Origin: Paenibacillaceae bacterium
Lineage (GTDB): Bacteria > Bacillota > Bacilli > Paenibacillales > Paenibacillaceae
Length of the DNA: 64,000 bases
NCBI GenBank assembly: GCA_004134985.1
Contig: REGQ01000019.1
Span: 46,021-110,020, forward strand
Direction: 5' to 3'
Both the position numbers and the translations under genes were made by a program. Shown here piece after piece: positions 1 to 8,607 of the stretch; the stretch's first letter is position 1, and each line of letters opens with the position of its first letter. The notes below the pieces were generated by a model. The model had not been told where the DNA came from and did no database searches. It saw only the letters and a program-made list of their open reading frames with translations.

Positions 1-273
1 GCATGCGCTGAGATCTCGAATTGCATTCCACTCACTCGCGGCTTTCGCCGCACGGCGGCGGACGGTCCACCAGTTGCTCCCTCCCTTGCTTTGATCCCGA
101 ATAAAGTCAACCAATGATTTTTAGATTGAGCCTAAATTAACAAGATTAATTTCATTGGTTTCATCATGCACTATAGATAAACTTTTCCATCACATCGCTC
201 GTCTAATATTGGAAAAGGCTTACATATGGAATAGGAGCACAGCTTTTGCCTTTACACATAGGAGGTCTCATTC
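1..273. other. left-edge non-coding region and leader of the first lipoprotein gene
   Basis: No gene can be supported here. Positions 1-120 are GC-rich and contain a small inverted repeat around the GCCGC/GCGGC runs near 42-58. On the minus strand a frame is open from a TTG at 114 to the window edge (38 codons, ending toward ...ASEWNAIRDLSAC), but it has no ribosome binding site. The AT-rich part, 120-260, is the likely promoter region of the gene starting at 274. An AGGAGG lies at 261-266, just before that start. Confidence 0.4.
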
Positions 274-1641
274 ATGAAAAGATCAATTACGATCATGTTG
301 GCAGCAGCAATGCTGAGCGCCTCAGGCTGTGCCAATCAACAGCCAGGCAATAACGCAGCGCCGCCGCAGCCAGAACAAATGCAAACGGTTCATCAGCCTG
401 CAATTGTACTGCCCGAGAACCAAGACAAACCGGACGAGCAAGACAACTCCGACAACCTAGATGAACCGGAACGGTCAACTGATACGGAGATTACGTTCAG
501 TGTGGAGCGCAAACCGGATGGCAGCGCATTGGCCAGACTTATAGCACCCAACAATGACCGCTCCCTGTCGCAAGGCCCAGCCGTCACCCTAGGAGACAAC
601 TGGTATCATTTGGTCCAGCAGTACAGCGGCGAAGGGCGGTTTACGAATGCACTCCTATCCTTCCATCCAGAAAACGTGCAGCTCGAAACCATCTGGTGCG
701 ATTCTATCACCGACCAGAATAATCGCTGGTACAACGCGCTTGTGTCCGGTTATCCCTTTCTAATTCAATTGGATGCGAAGCATCTGCTCTTTATGGAATC
801 GGAAATTACAAATGAAGGCGGTCAATTCCACCTGTCTTCCTATAATAGTGAGACGAAATCTTTTGAAAGACTGCGTGAGGACTTCTGGCCGCTCAGTGAA
901 AAATATGACTATATTTATTTGACGCGCTGGAACGACGATTTGCAAAAACTACTGCTGCAAAGTTACCGCGGCAATGTATGGATTTTCGATTTGATGGGCG
1001 GCCAGGATGAAGTACATCTGCAGCGCTTTCGGGTAATTCCCCATTCCACTACCGGAGCTCCTTCCTTATTCCCTTCACCAAATTTTGAACGGTTCGTTCA
1101 TGACGATGAAAGCGGGACATTAACCTTGTATGATGCGGCAGGCACCGCGCTGCGCGGCATTGAGCATCCCGCGGAGCAATATGTTCCGTCTGAGAAAATC
1201 AAATGGAATCCGGACAGCACCGCTGCCTGGATGGAAGTTGCCGAGGTAGATGATCAACGAATCAAAATGATTGACATCGATTTTTTAAGCATCGCACCGC
1301 AATGGATCCATTTCTACGATTCGGATGGCAGACTGCTAAGCGTACTTGCTGCGGAGAAAGACAGCGGAAACAGCATTGACGTCGCAGCATGGGCAGATTC
1401 GCACAATGCCGTCATCAAAGCCTATACTGCACACTCTTTAGGGACATACGAAGGAATTGAAGAGCAGGATATTTCTTATTATCTCTATAACATAAAAACG
1501 AAGAAAAAGAAGCCGCTTGGCGAGGAAGAAGCGGAAGCATACATGAACGCAGCTGTCCGCTCGAGGGATGAGATATTGCACGAAGCTCCGCCTATTAAAG
1601 TAGAGCTGGACTCGATTATCTATGGGAACGTCAAGCGTTAA
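274..1641 (+). CDS. secreted lipoprotein of unknown function, propeller-like
   Basis: A 455-residue predicted lipoprotein. The signal peptide (KRS, then a hydrophobic run) ends in a lipobox LSASGC with Cys at about residue 19, so the mature protein should be tethered outside the membrane. A low-complexity Pro/Gln/Asp/Glu linker (about 20-70) follows. The rest is rich in short beta-strand patterns (WYHLVQQY, YLTRWNDDL, WNPDSTAAWMEV), like TolB/WD40-type propellers, but no family is recognised with certainty. The AGGAGG just upstream supports the start. It stands alone, convergent with the small gene at 1656-2051. The product of 17176-18357 has a similar build. Function is unknown. Confidence 0.75.
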   Translation: MKRSITIMLAAAMLSASGCANQQPGNNAAPPQPEQMQTVHQPAIVLPENQDKPDEQDNSDNLDEPERSTDTEITFSVERKPDGSALARLIAPNNDRSLSQGPAVTLGDNWYHLVQQYSGEGRFTNALLSFHPENVQLETIWCDSITDQNNRWYNALVSGYPFLIQLDAKHLLFMESEITNEGGQFHLSSYNSETKSFERLREDFWPLSEKYDYIYLTRWNDDLQKLLLQSYRGNVWIFDLMGGQDEVHLQRFRVIPHSTTGAPSLFPSPNFERFVHDDESGTLTLYDAAGTALRGIEHPAEQYVPSEKIKWNPDSTAAWMEVAEVDDQRIKMIDIDFLSIAPQWIHFYDSDGRLLSVLAAEKDSGNSIDVAAWADSHNAVIKAYTAHSLGTYEGIEEQDISYYLYNIKTKKKKPLGEEEAEAYMNAAVRSRDEILHEAPPIKVELDSIIYGNVKR

Positions 1642-1655
1642 GGAAGAACCATCGG

Positions 1656-2051
1656 TCAGGTAGCCAGCCGCTTATCACTGCGGCTGCACTCCCTGAAAGG
1701 GCTTCGGTTCAGCACCCGGAATAGTGAAACGCGCGAATTGGTAATTAAACAGGTCGCATCGAAAAAAATCGGATGCCCCTCCTTGCTTCGCTTCATAATC
1801 CATTCTACCTTCACCAACGTCTGTGAATCATCCAAACAAATCTCGTTGTAGCGTCCAATTTTCATGGACGCCATCCCGATTTGCTCATAAAATTTAGAAG
1901 CCTGCTGCAGAGTGACGCGAAAATTAGCATTTTGATCCTTGTCCAAGACTGGAATGGCGCTTCTTTCGTCTCCTTCACCCATTACTGCATCTCCTCCGTT
2001 TATTAGAATATCCATGACTCCGTTATCTTCCATTACCCGAAACAGGTTCAT
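1656..2051 (-). CDS. small hypothetical protein, possibly an NTF2-like remnant
   Basis: A 131-residue product with no certain family. The middle part (FRVTLQQASKFYEQIGMASM, then a strand-rich VKVEWIMKRS) resembles the second half of SnoaL/NTF2-like domains, whose usual length is 120-150 residues. The N-terminus lacks the expected first helices. The C-terminal tail (SRSDKRLAT) is encoded across a hairpin (AGCCGC/GCGGCT at about 1674-1690). Either the protein is intact but divergent, or the gene is a fragment read into non-coding DNA. AAGGG, 6 nt before the ATG, is an acceptable ribosome binding site. Confidence 0.4.
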   Translation of the reverse strand: MNLFRVMEDNGVMDILINGGDAVMGEGDERSAIPVLDKDQNANFRVTLQQASKFYEQIGMASMKIGRYNEICLDDSQTLVKVEWIMKRSKEGHPIFFDATCLITNSRVSLFRVLNRSPFRECSRSDKRLAT

Positions 2052-2094
2052 TTGATACCCTTAAACGTGGAAATATTTAGGACAAACCGACAAG

Positions 2095-3216
2095 TCAGCT
2101 TTGCGGAGCGTTTCCCTGTGCAAGCTGCATTACGCAATCTGCCACTTCACGGCCATTGACCAGCAGAGCAATCCGATGTTCACCCGGATAGTGACGCCGC
2201 GTGGTCAAGTCTGCCCAGCGATGGGTTCGCTGCCCGCTGAGCACGGTTCCGCCAGCGACGGTCTTGTCCGACAGCAGAAACAGTTTACGTGATGTCTTGC
2301 CTCCGGCTTTCACAAATTCGATCCCATATTCGATCCGAATTCGCACAGGATCTCCCTCGCGAAGGCGCAGTTCGTAATTCAAGCTGCAGCTCTCGCCGAT
2401 TGCAATGCTTGTCGGATCTGTGGAAATGGCGGCATGATCAGCCAGTGCATCGCTGTCTGACGAGACGGCATAGCCGAACAACTCCATGATTTCCGGCACC
2501 GCCTGGCGAATCAATGTGCGGCAGCCGTGCCGAATAATCCAGTCTGTATGCGGGTGTCCCCCTTGCCAGCGGCGCGCAAGCGCCAGCACGGCGTCAGGAT
2601 GATCCTTCGCAATATCATTCAAATTGTTGGCGACGCTTTTCCGCACATATAGCGAATCATCTTCCTTCAGACGCTCCAAGATTGGAAGGATCGGTGCAGG
2701 ATCTTGTTTGAAGGGGATAAGCGCGACGCCCCACGGCAGCCGCGGCCGACAGCCTTCGCTTGCTAAACGGCGCACATGCTCATTGGAATGATGCGACCAC
2801 TTCTCCATCTGTGCCATCATCCGCTCGGGATCGCGCAATATAAACGGTCTGACCGCAAATTCTGCGGACGACCCTTGCGTGAATTGCTCCAGCGCGTTGA
2901 TCGACAACTCCCAATGCTCATCCGCCTGCCCGTATACCTCCACAAAGTCCGGCAGCAGCAGGTAAGGGAATCCTTTGCAATCCTCCGAGATTCGGAGCAG
3001 AACATCAAGCGCATCTCCGTACGCATCAGGCAAATAATTGCCGAGCGCAGTTGATATTTTGCGCATCCGCGCCTTTAGCTCCAGCCCCTCCCATGCATCA
3101 TCCATGACTTCATTAATAAAAGCCGCTTGATTGAATGGCGTGTATTCATTATGCAGTACGCTTGCGAAATGTTGCAGAAATGGCTCATTGTAGACAGCCT
3201 TCAACGGTTCAGCCAC
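2095..3216 (-). CDS. AlkC-type DNA alkylation repair glycosylase
   Basis: A 373-residue protein of the ALK (HEAT-like repeat) DNA glycosylase superfamily, which removes alkylated bases such as 3-methyladenine without base flipping. Helical repeats occupy about residues 1-255, with the characteristic segment VRRLASEGCRPRLPWG (about 150-165) followed by a RKSVANNLNDIAKDHP repeat. The C-terminal ~100 residues (SCSLNYELRLREGDPVRI onward, to about 365) look like an immunoglobulin-like beta domain. That matches the AlkC-alpha subtype rather than the shorter AlkD. The start is GTG, preceded by GGAGG with 8 nt spacing. It is monocistronic, and the next gene upstream (3288-4070) is on the same strand. 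Confidence 0.85.
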   Translation of the reverse strand: MAEPLKAVYNEPFLQHFASVLHNEYTPFNQAAFINEVMDDAWEGLELKARMRKISTALGNYLPDAYGDALDVLLRISEDCKGFPYLLLPDFVEVYGQADEHWELSINALEQFTQGSSAEFAVRPFILRDPERMMAQMEKWSHHSNEHVRRLASEGCRPRLPWGVALIPFKQDPAPILPILERLKEDDSLYVRKSVANNLNDIAKDHPDAVLALARRWQGGHPHTDWIIRHGCRTLIRQAVPEIMELFGYAVSSDSDALADHAAISTDPTSIAIGESCSLNYELRLREGDPVRIRIEYGIEFVKAGGKTSRKLFLLSDKTVAGGTVLSGQRTHRWADLTTRRHYPGEHRIALLVNGREVADCVMQLAQGNAPQS

Positions 3217-3287
3217 CTTTGATTCCTCCCTCTATCCTCTTCTGTTTAATCTACTCGCTAGGTCCATTCTCTTGCAGGTCGATTCCC

Positions 3288-4070
3288 TTAATGCTCTTCG
3301 ATTTCCCAATTGACCTTGACAGCTCCGCTTGCCTGATCTCCCGTGACGACGATTCGATAGACAGCATCTTGCTCTGCTGTAAATTGCATTCTGCCTTGTC
3401 CGATCTCTTGTAGGCCAACAAGCCTGCCTCGTTGGTCCAAAACATGGGAACCGCGCCCACCGTATACTTTTTGCAAGTCAACTGTAAAGGTAAGTTTCTG
3501 ACCTCGCTGCAGCTTGATGGGAATCGCCTTTTCACCATGAAAATAAGCGAACGTCACCTCGTAAGCCTCATCTGTGCGCACTTCTTCCCACTGTCTTGTT
3601 GTTGTAAAATCCACATAGGTAATACTCAATAATACAACCAGCAGCGCAAGCGCGGCAATCACGTTTTTGAACCAGGTCCATTTGACTTTCAAATAATGCT
3701 CCAGCCCGAAGAAACACAAGGAACAGAGCACCCCGATAAATCCGATCATCAGGCTGCCAAGCAGTGACAAGCGGAACCATACAAAAAAAGGCAAGTAACC
3801 GCCTGCGATATACAGCAGGATGACGACGAAGCCGCGCGAGGCCTTCATGCTCACACGACGCATCCCCGCGTCTGCAAGATCAACAAGGATCGAATAGCTT
3901 ACCGCATAGACGTAAAATATCCACCACAGCATCATCGACCCCATGATATCGCCCATATTATAAAGGTTGAATCGGCCTGCTATTAATAGGAAAAACACCA
4001 ATACGACCCCTATCGCCGCCAACTTCACTGCAACAAAATTCACCCACCACTGCCAGCTCTTTAAAGTCAT
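3288..4070 (-). CDS. membrane protein with extracytoplasmic beta domain, unknown function
   Basis: A 260-residue protein with about five hydrophobic segments (about 12-30, 45-65, 78-97, 100-120, 137-157). A polar C-terminal domain of about 100 residues follows, with alternating strand patterns (QKLTFTVDLQKVYGG, MQFTAEQDAVYRIVVTGD). The tail resembles small extracellular beta-sandwich domains such as PPC, but I cannot name a family. The ATG is preceded by GGGGAGAGG with good spacing. It may share a transcript with alkC downstream (71 bp gap). Function is unknown. Confidence 0.65.
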   Translation of the reverse strand: MTLKSWQWWVNFVAVKLAAIGVVLVFFLLIAGRFNLYNMGDIMGSMMLWWIFYVYAVSYSILVDLADAGMRRVSMKASRGFVVILLYIAGGYLPFFVWFRLSLLGSLMIGFIGVLCSLCFFGLEHYLKVKWTWFKNVIAALALLVVLLSITYVDFTTTRQWEEVRTDEAYEVTFAYFHGEKAIPIKLQRGQKLTFTVDLQKVYGGRGSHVLDQRGRLVGLQEIGQGRMQFTAEQDAVYRIVVTGDQASGAVKVNWEIEEH

Positions 4071-4370
4071 ATTACGGCCTCTCCCCTCAGAAATCCGGTT
4101 CGTCCAGCGGACTCCCGCAACTCTAGGGTAACAGCAGATAAAGCTGCGTGGCAGTTCTATCTTTTATAGTACCTGTTTTGACGATCGCTTGACAATCGTC
4201 AGACAATTACCTATTCGTCTCCAGCCCGACAAGTGATCAAACAAAAAAACGAGGAACCCCCACCCCTTTTATGGTAAAATATTCTTATTTAACATTTCGC
4301 AGATTGGTACGCATTGTAAAGCGACCCAAATGCATCGTAAAAAAGTCGGTTTTAAATAGGGGGATACGAT
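4071..4370. promoter_or_regulatory. divergent intergenic region with inverted repeat
   Basis: About 300 bp between the membrane protein gene (minus) and the solute-binding protein gene (plus). It contains an inverted repeat TGACGAT-N9-ATCGTCA at 4179-4201, a candidate regulator site, and AT-rich promoter-like sequence from 4240 to 4360. A GGGGG ribosome binding site at 4359-4363 precedes the TTG start at 4371. No small gene is apparent. Confidence 0.35.
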
Positions 4371-5684
4371 TTGCGAACATTACGAACCATGTTGAGTGTC
4401 TTTATGCTTGCGGCGTTTGTGCTTGGCGGATGCATGAAACTAAACAAAGAAGAAGATACAACCATTCGTGTCGTGCATTACTCCGAGGATTCTTTTGCCC
4501 AGCGATATGGCGGTTTTACAGCGAAGTATCCTCATATTAAGGTAGAGGTTATTTCCATGCAAAAGTATATGAACCCGGACAATGACTGGAATGATGAGTA
4601 CGACCAAGTGCTCGCTCAGCATCCTGATGTACTGCTGCTATTTCCGGATAAATATGAAAGCTTGGCTCAGCAGGGCGAGCTGTACGATCTGGAAGTAAAT
4701 CTGCAAGAAGACGGCTTCGATCTCGACAATATGCTGCCTTCAGTTATTGAAATGTTGAAATGGAAAGGAGACGGCAGATTATATGGCCTCGCCCCTTCAT
4801 TCTACAGTCAGGCGTTATTTTATAATCGTGAATTGTTCGATTTGAAAGGGATTCCCTACCCCACTGACCAAATGAGTTGGGAGGAAATATTTCAGCTGGC
4901 CAGCCGTTTCTCCCCACTTGAGGACGAAAAGCCCGTCTACGGGTTCTATGATGAAACGATGGAAAGGAATCATCAAATATTTCACCTCATTCGAGATATC
5001 GGGCTGACCAAGCAGTTAAACTATGTCGATACCGTTTCAAGTAAAATATCTATAAATTCCGAAAGCTGGGCTCAAGTATTTCATTTGGTCATTGGAGCTA
5101 TGCAATCACGAGCATTAAACAACCCGCTCTCAAATGATCAGCATGCGAATACGGGCGCAATCCCGGGGGAGCATGCCTTTCTTGACGGAAAGGCAGCGAT
5201 GAGTATCAGCGGCTATTACTTCATACAAAACTTGCAGCAGTCCAGACAGGTGAAAGAATGGGACATTGTAACTGTTCCCGTTGATGAGCAGCAACGCGAT
5301 GCTTCAACCCGTTTTGGGTTAAGTGAAATCTATGCCGTGCATGCAAATTCCAGTCAGAAGGCGGCGGCTGCTAAGCTGGTGCAATATATCAATAGCGATG
5401 ATGCTGCGCGAACGGCTTCCAAGCTCTCTGCAGATATTTCATCACGCGTGCGCTTTTCCGAAGAATCTGCTGGACGGACCCTGGAAGCTTTCTACAAATT
5501 AAACTTGACCAACTACAGCGATACCGCCCTGTCGGCCCTGCCGCGCGAATTTCATCAAGCATTCAGTTTGCTTGTAAGCGATCAAGTAAGAGCGGTGCTA
5601 AACAAAGAAAAATCGCTTGAAGAAGCGCTGCAATTCATCGAGGATCAGGGACAACAGCTGTTGTATGAGTCGCTAAACAACTAG
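4371..5684 (+). CDS. extracellular solute-binding lipoprotein (family 1)
   Basis: A 437-residue ABC-type solute-binding protein. The signal peptide ends in the lipobox FVLGGC (Cys at about residue 21), so it is a membrane-anchored lipoprotein on the outer face. The family-1 (sugar-type) signature is visible: PHIKVEVISM near the N-terminus, DVLLLFPDKYESLAQQGELYDL, GLAPSFYSQALFYNRELFDLKGI, and late in the protein FLDGKAAMSISGYYF. The start is TTG with TAGGGGG upstream. No permease or ATPase gene is next to it, so the transporter partner must lie elsewhere, or the protein has a sensory role. Substrate is not predictable. Confidence 0.8.
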   Translation: MRTLRTMLSVFMLAAFVLGGCMKLNKEEDTTIRVVHYSEDSFAQRYGGFTAKYPHIKVEVISMQKYMNPDNDWNDEYDQVLAQHPDVLLLFPDKYESLAQQGELYDLEVNLQEDGFDLDNMLPSVIEMLKWKGDGRLYGLAPSFYSQALFYNRELFDLKGIPYPTDQMSWEEIFQLASRFSPLEDEKPVYGFYDETMERNHQIFHLIRDIGLTKQLNYVDTVSSKISINSESWAQVFHLVIGAMQSRALNNPLSNDQHANTGAIPGEHAFLDGKAAMSISGYYFIQNLQQSRQVKEWDIVTVPVDEQQRDASTRFGLSEIYAVHANSSQKAAAAKLVQYINSDDAARTASKLSADISSRVRFSEESAGRTLEAFYKLNLTNYSDTALSALPREFHQAFSLLVSDQVRAVLNKEKSLEEALQFIEDQGQQLLYESLNN

Positions 5685-5719
5685 GCAATTGCGCTAATAA
5701 CCCATCTCGGATCAAAGGA

Positions 5720-6037
5720 TCACGCAATTACTTTAAGCCCAATGACAGACAGCAGAATCAAGCCGATAAAAATAACCCGTTTCCATTCCTTAGATTCGCC
5801 GAAAACAAACATACCGAGCAGTGTGCTGCCAGCCGTACCGATCCCCGTCCAAATTGCATAGGCGGTGCCCATCGAAATATGCTGCATTGCGAAGCTCAGT
5901 AATGAGAAACTTGCCCCAAGAGCGAGCATAAGAAGTAAATAGGAGGTCCGATTGCGAGTTTGGGTAACTCGCTTTAACGCCAGCACGCCAAGCACTTCAA
6001 ACAGCCCGGCTGTGATCAGTATGATCCATGCCATCAT
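5720..6037 (-). CDS. SMR family efflux subunit, YkkD-like
   Basis: A 105-residue, four-helix small multidrug resistance protein. Key features are GLFEVLGVLALK in the first helix (with the essential membrane Glu), FSLLSFAMQHISMGTAYAIW, and TGIGTAGSTLLGMFVFGE. These are close to B. subtilis YkkD by recollection. Its ATG overlaps the stop of the partner SMR gene (ATGA at 6034-6037) and is preceded by AGGTGAGG, so the two are translationally coupled. Known YkkC/YkkD pairs form heterodimeric exporters, and many export guanidinium. Which substrate this pair moves cannot be read from the sequence. Confidence 0.85.
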   Translation of the reverse strand: MMAWIILITAGLFEVLGVLALKRVTQTRNRTSYLLLMLALGASFSLLSFAMQHISMGTAYAIWTGIGTAGSTLLGMFVFGESKEWKRVIFIGLILLSVIGLKVIA

Positions 6038-6396
6038 GCCTCACCTGCTTGTTCATTGCTATCTTCATCTTTGGTAGCCAGTTTGAGTCCTAACACACCA
6101 GCGGCCATCAGAGCGATAAACATCAATTTGAGCGGCTTGGCCGGCTCATCAAAGATGAGGATTTCGACAATAACTGTACCGGCTGTGCCAAGTCCGGTAA
6201 ATATCACATAAACAGTACCAAGCGGCAGTCTCGCTGCTGCCTCGATAAAAACTTTAAAGCTCAACAGAATGATGCTAATGGTAATCACCCACTCCCACCA
6301 TGTGGCAGCATATTTCAACCCAGACACCCAGACCACCTCCAGCACTCCTGCCAGCAATAATAACCACCATTCTTTTCTCACTGTCATTGCCCCCAT
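6034..6396 (-). CDS. SMR family efflux subunit, YkkC-like
   Basis: A 120-residue, four-helix SMR protein with VLEVVWVSGLKYA (essential Glu in helix 1), LPLGTVYVIFTGLGTAGTV, and a charged C-terminal tail. It resembles B. subtilis YkkC and forms a two-gene operon with the YkkD-like gene. Two start codons are possible. The ATG at 6396 has no clear ribosome binding site, and the in-frame ATG at 6387 sits only 2 nt after GGGGG. It is divergent from a LysR-type regulator. The 100-bp space between them is too short for, and does not resemble, the guanidine-I riboswitch that controls many ykkC genes. Confidence 0.82.
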   Translation of the reverse strand: MGAMTVRKEWWLLLLAGVLEVVWVSGLKYAATWWEWVITISIILLSFKVFIEAAARLPLGTVYVIFTGLGTAGTVIVEILIFDEPAKPLKLMFIALMAAGVLGLKLATKDEDSNEQAGEA

Positions 6397-6462
6397 TCAG
6401 TTGCTATGAGGATCATTGTACTTAATGGCTGTTCGATAGTATAATGATTAAAATCGATTGTT

Positions 6463-6481
6463 GTATCATTTTTTTTGATAC
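6463..6481. promoter_or_regulatory. candidate LysR operator between SMR pair and regulator
   Basis: An inverted repeat GTATCA-N7-TGATAC in the divergent promoter region, ending 8 bp before the GGAGG of the LysR gene. It matches the general T-N11-A dyad of LysR-type sites and its position suits autoregulation. Assignment is by pattern and position only. Confidence 0.4.
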
Positions 6482-6498
6482 CAAATCCGGAGGACAAT

Positions 6499-7374
6499 AT
6501 GGAACTGACTGATCTCAAAGTTTTTGTAATGGTAGCGGAAGAAGGCAGTGTTTCACGGGCTGCGAGCCGGTTGGATTACGTCCAGTCGAATGTGACGGCC
6601 CGCATTCAAAAGCTGGAGTCTGAGCTTGGCATTCCTTTATTTCATCGCCATCCCAAAGGGGTTGCTCTGACGGATAAAGGAACAACATTTCGCGAATATG
6701 CACATACGATCCTGAATTTGTCTGCCGAAGCCGTACGAGCAGTCCAAGAGACAGCCCATCCGAGCGGACAACTGTCAATTGGGGTCGTAGATACGGTCAA
6801 TTGCGGTAACTTCCTGAATGCCTTATCGGAATATCAGTCCCAATACCCCGATGTCTCCCTTTCCTTATTAACCGGAACATCATCGGAACTCCTTGCCAAA
6901 GTGCTTAACCATCAATTGGACGGCGCATTCGTCACGGAATACAGCGATTCGCCAAAATTAATTATGGAATATACAGAGCAGGATGAAGTGAAACTATTGA
7001 CCCAACAATCCGATGCTGACGCTTCAGATGGGATACTCTCATCATCTTCATTAGCAAACAGAAAGTGGGCAGTTTCCCCGAAGGGCTGCCCGTTTAGAAG
7101 TCGATTGGAACAATGGCTGCAAAGCGAGGGAATTGTGCTTGCCAACCTCATTGAAATCAGTTCACTCGATACGCTGCTCGGCTGTGTCCGGTCTGGACTC
7201 GCCTCAACCTTATTGCCTACCTCGGTGCTTTATGGAGAGTTCGCGCAGCTCGATGCACATGCCATTCCCGAACAATTCCGCTTTACACAAACGAGCCTGG
7301 TTCGCCGCAATGATCGTTTCCGCAGCAATGCTTTCACTGCTTTTGTAGAAATGGTCAAAGCAAACGGAATGTAA
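6499..7374 (+). CDS. LysR-type transcriptional regulator
   Basis: A 291-residue LysR-family regulator. The N-terminal winged HTH (about 1-60) shows LKVFVMVAEEGSVSRAASRL and QSNVTARIQKLESELGIPLF. The effector domain (about 90-291) begins at LSIGVVDTVNCG. The chosen ATG at 6499 follows GGAGG by 5 nt; an in-frame TTG at 6475 has no binding site and lies inside the divergent promoter. It is transcribed away from the SMR pair, the usual arrangement for a LysR activator and its target, so it likely controls that efflux pair in response to a toxic cation. The inducer is unknown. Confidence 0.85.
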   Translation: MELTDLKVFVMVAEEGSVSRAASRLDYVQSNVTARIQKLESELGIPLFHRHPKGVALTDKGTTFREYAHTILNLSAEAVRAVQETAHPSGQLSIGVVDTVNCGNFLNALSEYQSQYPDVSLSLLTGTSSELLAKVLNHQLDGAFVTEYSDSPKLIMEYTEQDEVKLLTQQSDADASDGILSSSSLANRKWAVSPKGCPFRSRLEQWLQSEGIVLANLIEISSLDTLLGCVRSGLASTLLPTSVLYGEFAQLDAHAIPEQFRFTQTSLVRRNDRFRSNAFTAFVEMVKANGM

Positions 7375-7584
7375 CGCTGCTGAACATTGCTTAAGTCTGC
7401 TTAATTGTTCGGAAGCCTTCGCACGAACAGGTCGCCGGATGACGCATAGAGATTCGTATGATGTATGATGACAATCCAACAAAAGAATATATCTTTTCCG
7501 GTTTTATACTTTAAATTAGATATATCTTATTGTATATTTTAAGTAGAATCATCATTATCAAGCGACATTTTGGAGGGACATGTT

Positions 7585-8607
7585 ATGAATCGTAATGCTG
7601 TTGAAGAACCTGCCTTGCCGTTTTCCCCACTACAGTATGTATGCAAAAAAGCCCCTCACCCGTTGGTGCTGGACGGCCGTCTGGACAAGCCTTTTTGGCA
7701 GGATGCGGCGTGGACCGATGATTTCGTGGATATTGAAGGGGAGTTGAAGCCGCTCCCGGCCAAACGAACCCGCGTCAAGATGCTGTGGGATGAGCAGTAT
7801 TTTTATTTCGGCGCTGAAATGGAAGAAAACGAAATATGGGCGACCTTGACCGAGCGGGATTCTGTTATTTTCCAGGACAATGACTTTGAAATTTTTATTG
7901 ATCCGGACGGCGATACCCATAACTATTACGAATTTGAGATCAATGCGCTGAATACAGTCTGGGATCTCTTGCTCGTGAAGCCTTACCGCGACGGCGGGCC
8001 TTGCGTGAACGGCTGGGACATCAGCGGATTGCAAACGGCTGTACATATCGATGGCACGCTGAACGATCCATCGGTTCCGAGCCGTGCTTGGAGCGTTGAA
8101 GTTGCAATTCCTTGGAAAATATTGCGGGAGTGCGCACCCGATAATCGCCCTCCTTTGCCAGGTGAATTTTGGCGGGTCAACTTCTCCCGTGTGCAGTGGC
8201 AGGTGGAGGTACAGGACGGAGCCTACACTAAAAAAATAAATCCCGAAAGCGGCAAGCCTTTCCCTGAGGACAATTGGGTATGGTCCCCGATGGGCATTAT
8301 CAATATGCACTATCCCGAGCTATGGGGCTATGTATGGTTTGCCGATGGACAAGATCAGCCTGACCAACAGCTGCCTGCGGATGAGTATACCAAGTGGGAG
8401 CTTCGCAAGCTGTATTACCGGCAGCGCAATTATTACGCCGCCCACGGCTGCTTTGCAGGAAAGCTTTCGCAGTTGACTGCGGACGACCAGTGGCAATCAC
8501 AGCCCGAGATTGAAACGACCAGCCGCCTGTTCCAAGCCTCCGCCCCGTCGAGCGACGGCATTACCCGGCTGTATATACGCGAAGACGGCAAATTGTGGAG
8601 GGAGTAA
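7585..8607 (+). CDS. CBM9-like carbohydrate-binding domain protein
   Basis: A 340-residue cytoplasmic protein (no signal peptide) with a family-9-like carbohydrate-binding / DOMON-type beta-sandwich over about residues 15-250. The typical motifs are LVLDGRLDKPFWQDAAWTDD, RVKMLWDEQYFYFGAEMEE, DNDFEIFIDPDGDTHNYYEFEINA and WSVEVAIPWKIL. The last ~90 residues are specific to this protein. The start was chosen at the ATG preceded by GGAGGG (7 nt); an upstream in-frame TTG has no binding site. Relatives in Firmicutes often sit near glycoside-degradation genes. Here the next gene is a convergent GntR/LacI-type sugar regulator. No enzymatic role is known to me. Confidence 0.78.
   Translation: MNRNAVEEPALPFSPLQYVCKKAPHPLVLDGRLDKPFWQDAAWTDDFVDIEGELKPLPAKRTRVKMLWDEQYFYFGAEMEENEIWATLTERDSVIFQDNDFEIFIDPDGDTHNYYEFEINALNTVWDLLLVKPYRDGGPCVNGWDISGLQTAVHIDGTLNDPSVPSRAWSVEVAIPWKILRECAPDNRPPLPGEFWRVNFSRVQWQVEVQDGAYTKKINPESGKPFPEDNWVWSPMGIINMHYPELWGYVWFADGQDQPDQQLPADEYTKWELRKLYYRQRNYYAAHGCFAGKLSQLTADDQWQSQPEIETTSRLFQASAPSSDGITRLYIREDGKLWRE

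Noticed and set aside
1..114. Minus-strand open frame of 38 codons running off the left edge.
   Set aside because: No ribosome binding site at the TTG, GC-rich composition keeps it open by chance, and no family match; it cannot be supported without sequence to the left.
6397..6498. Guanidine riboswitch upstream of the SMR pair.
   Set aside because: The space is only about 100 bp, is shared with a divergent promoter, and shows none of the conserved ykkC-type leader sequence I would expect.
7630..8310. A 226-codon minus-strand open frame.
   Set aside because: Shadow of the CBM9-like gene, whose frame shows conserved motifs.
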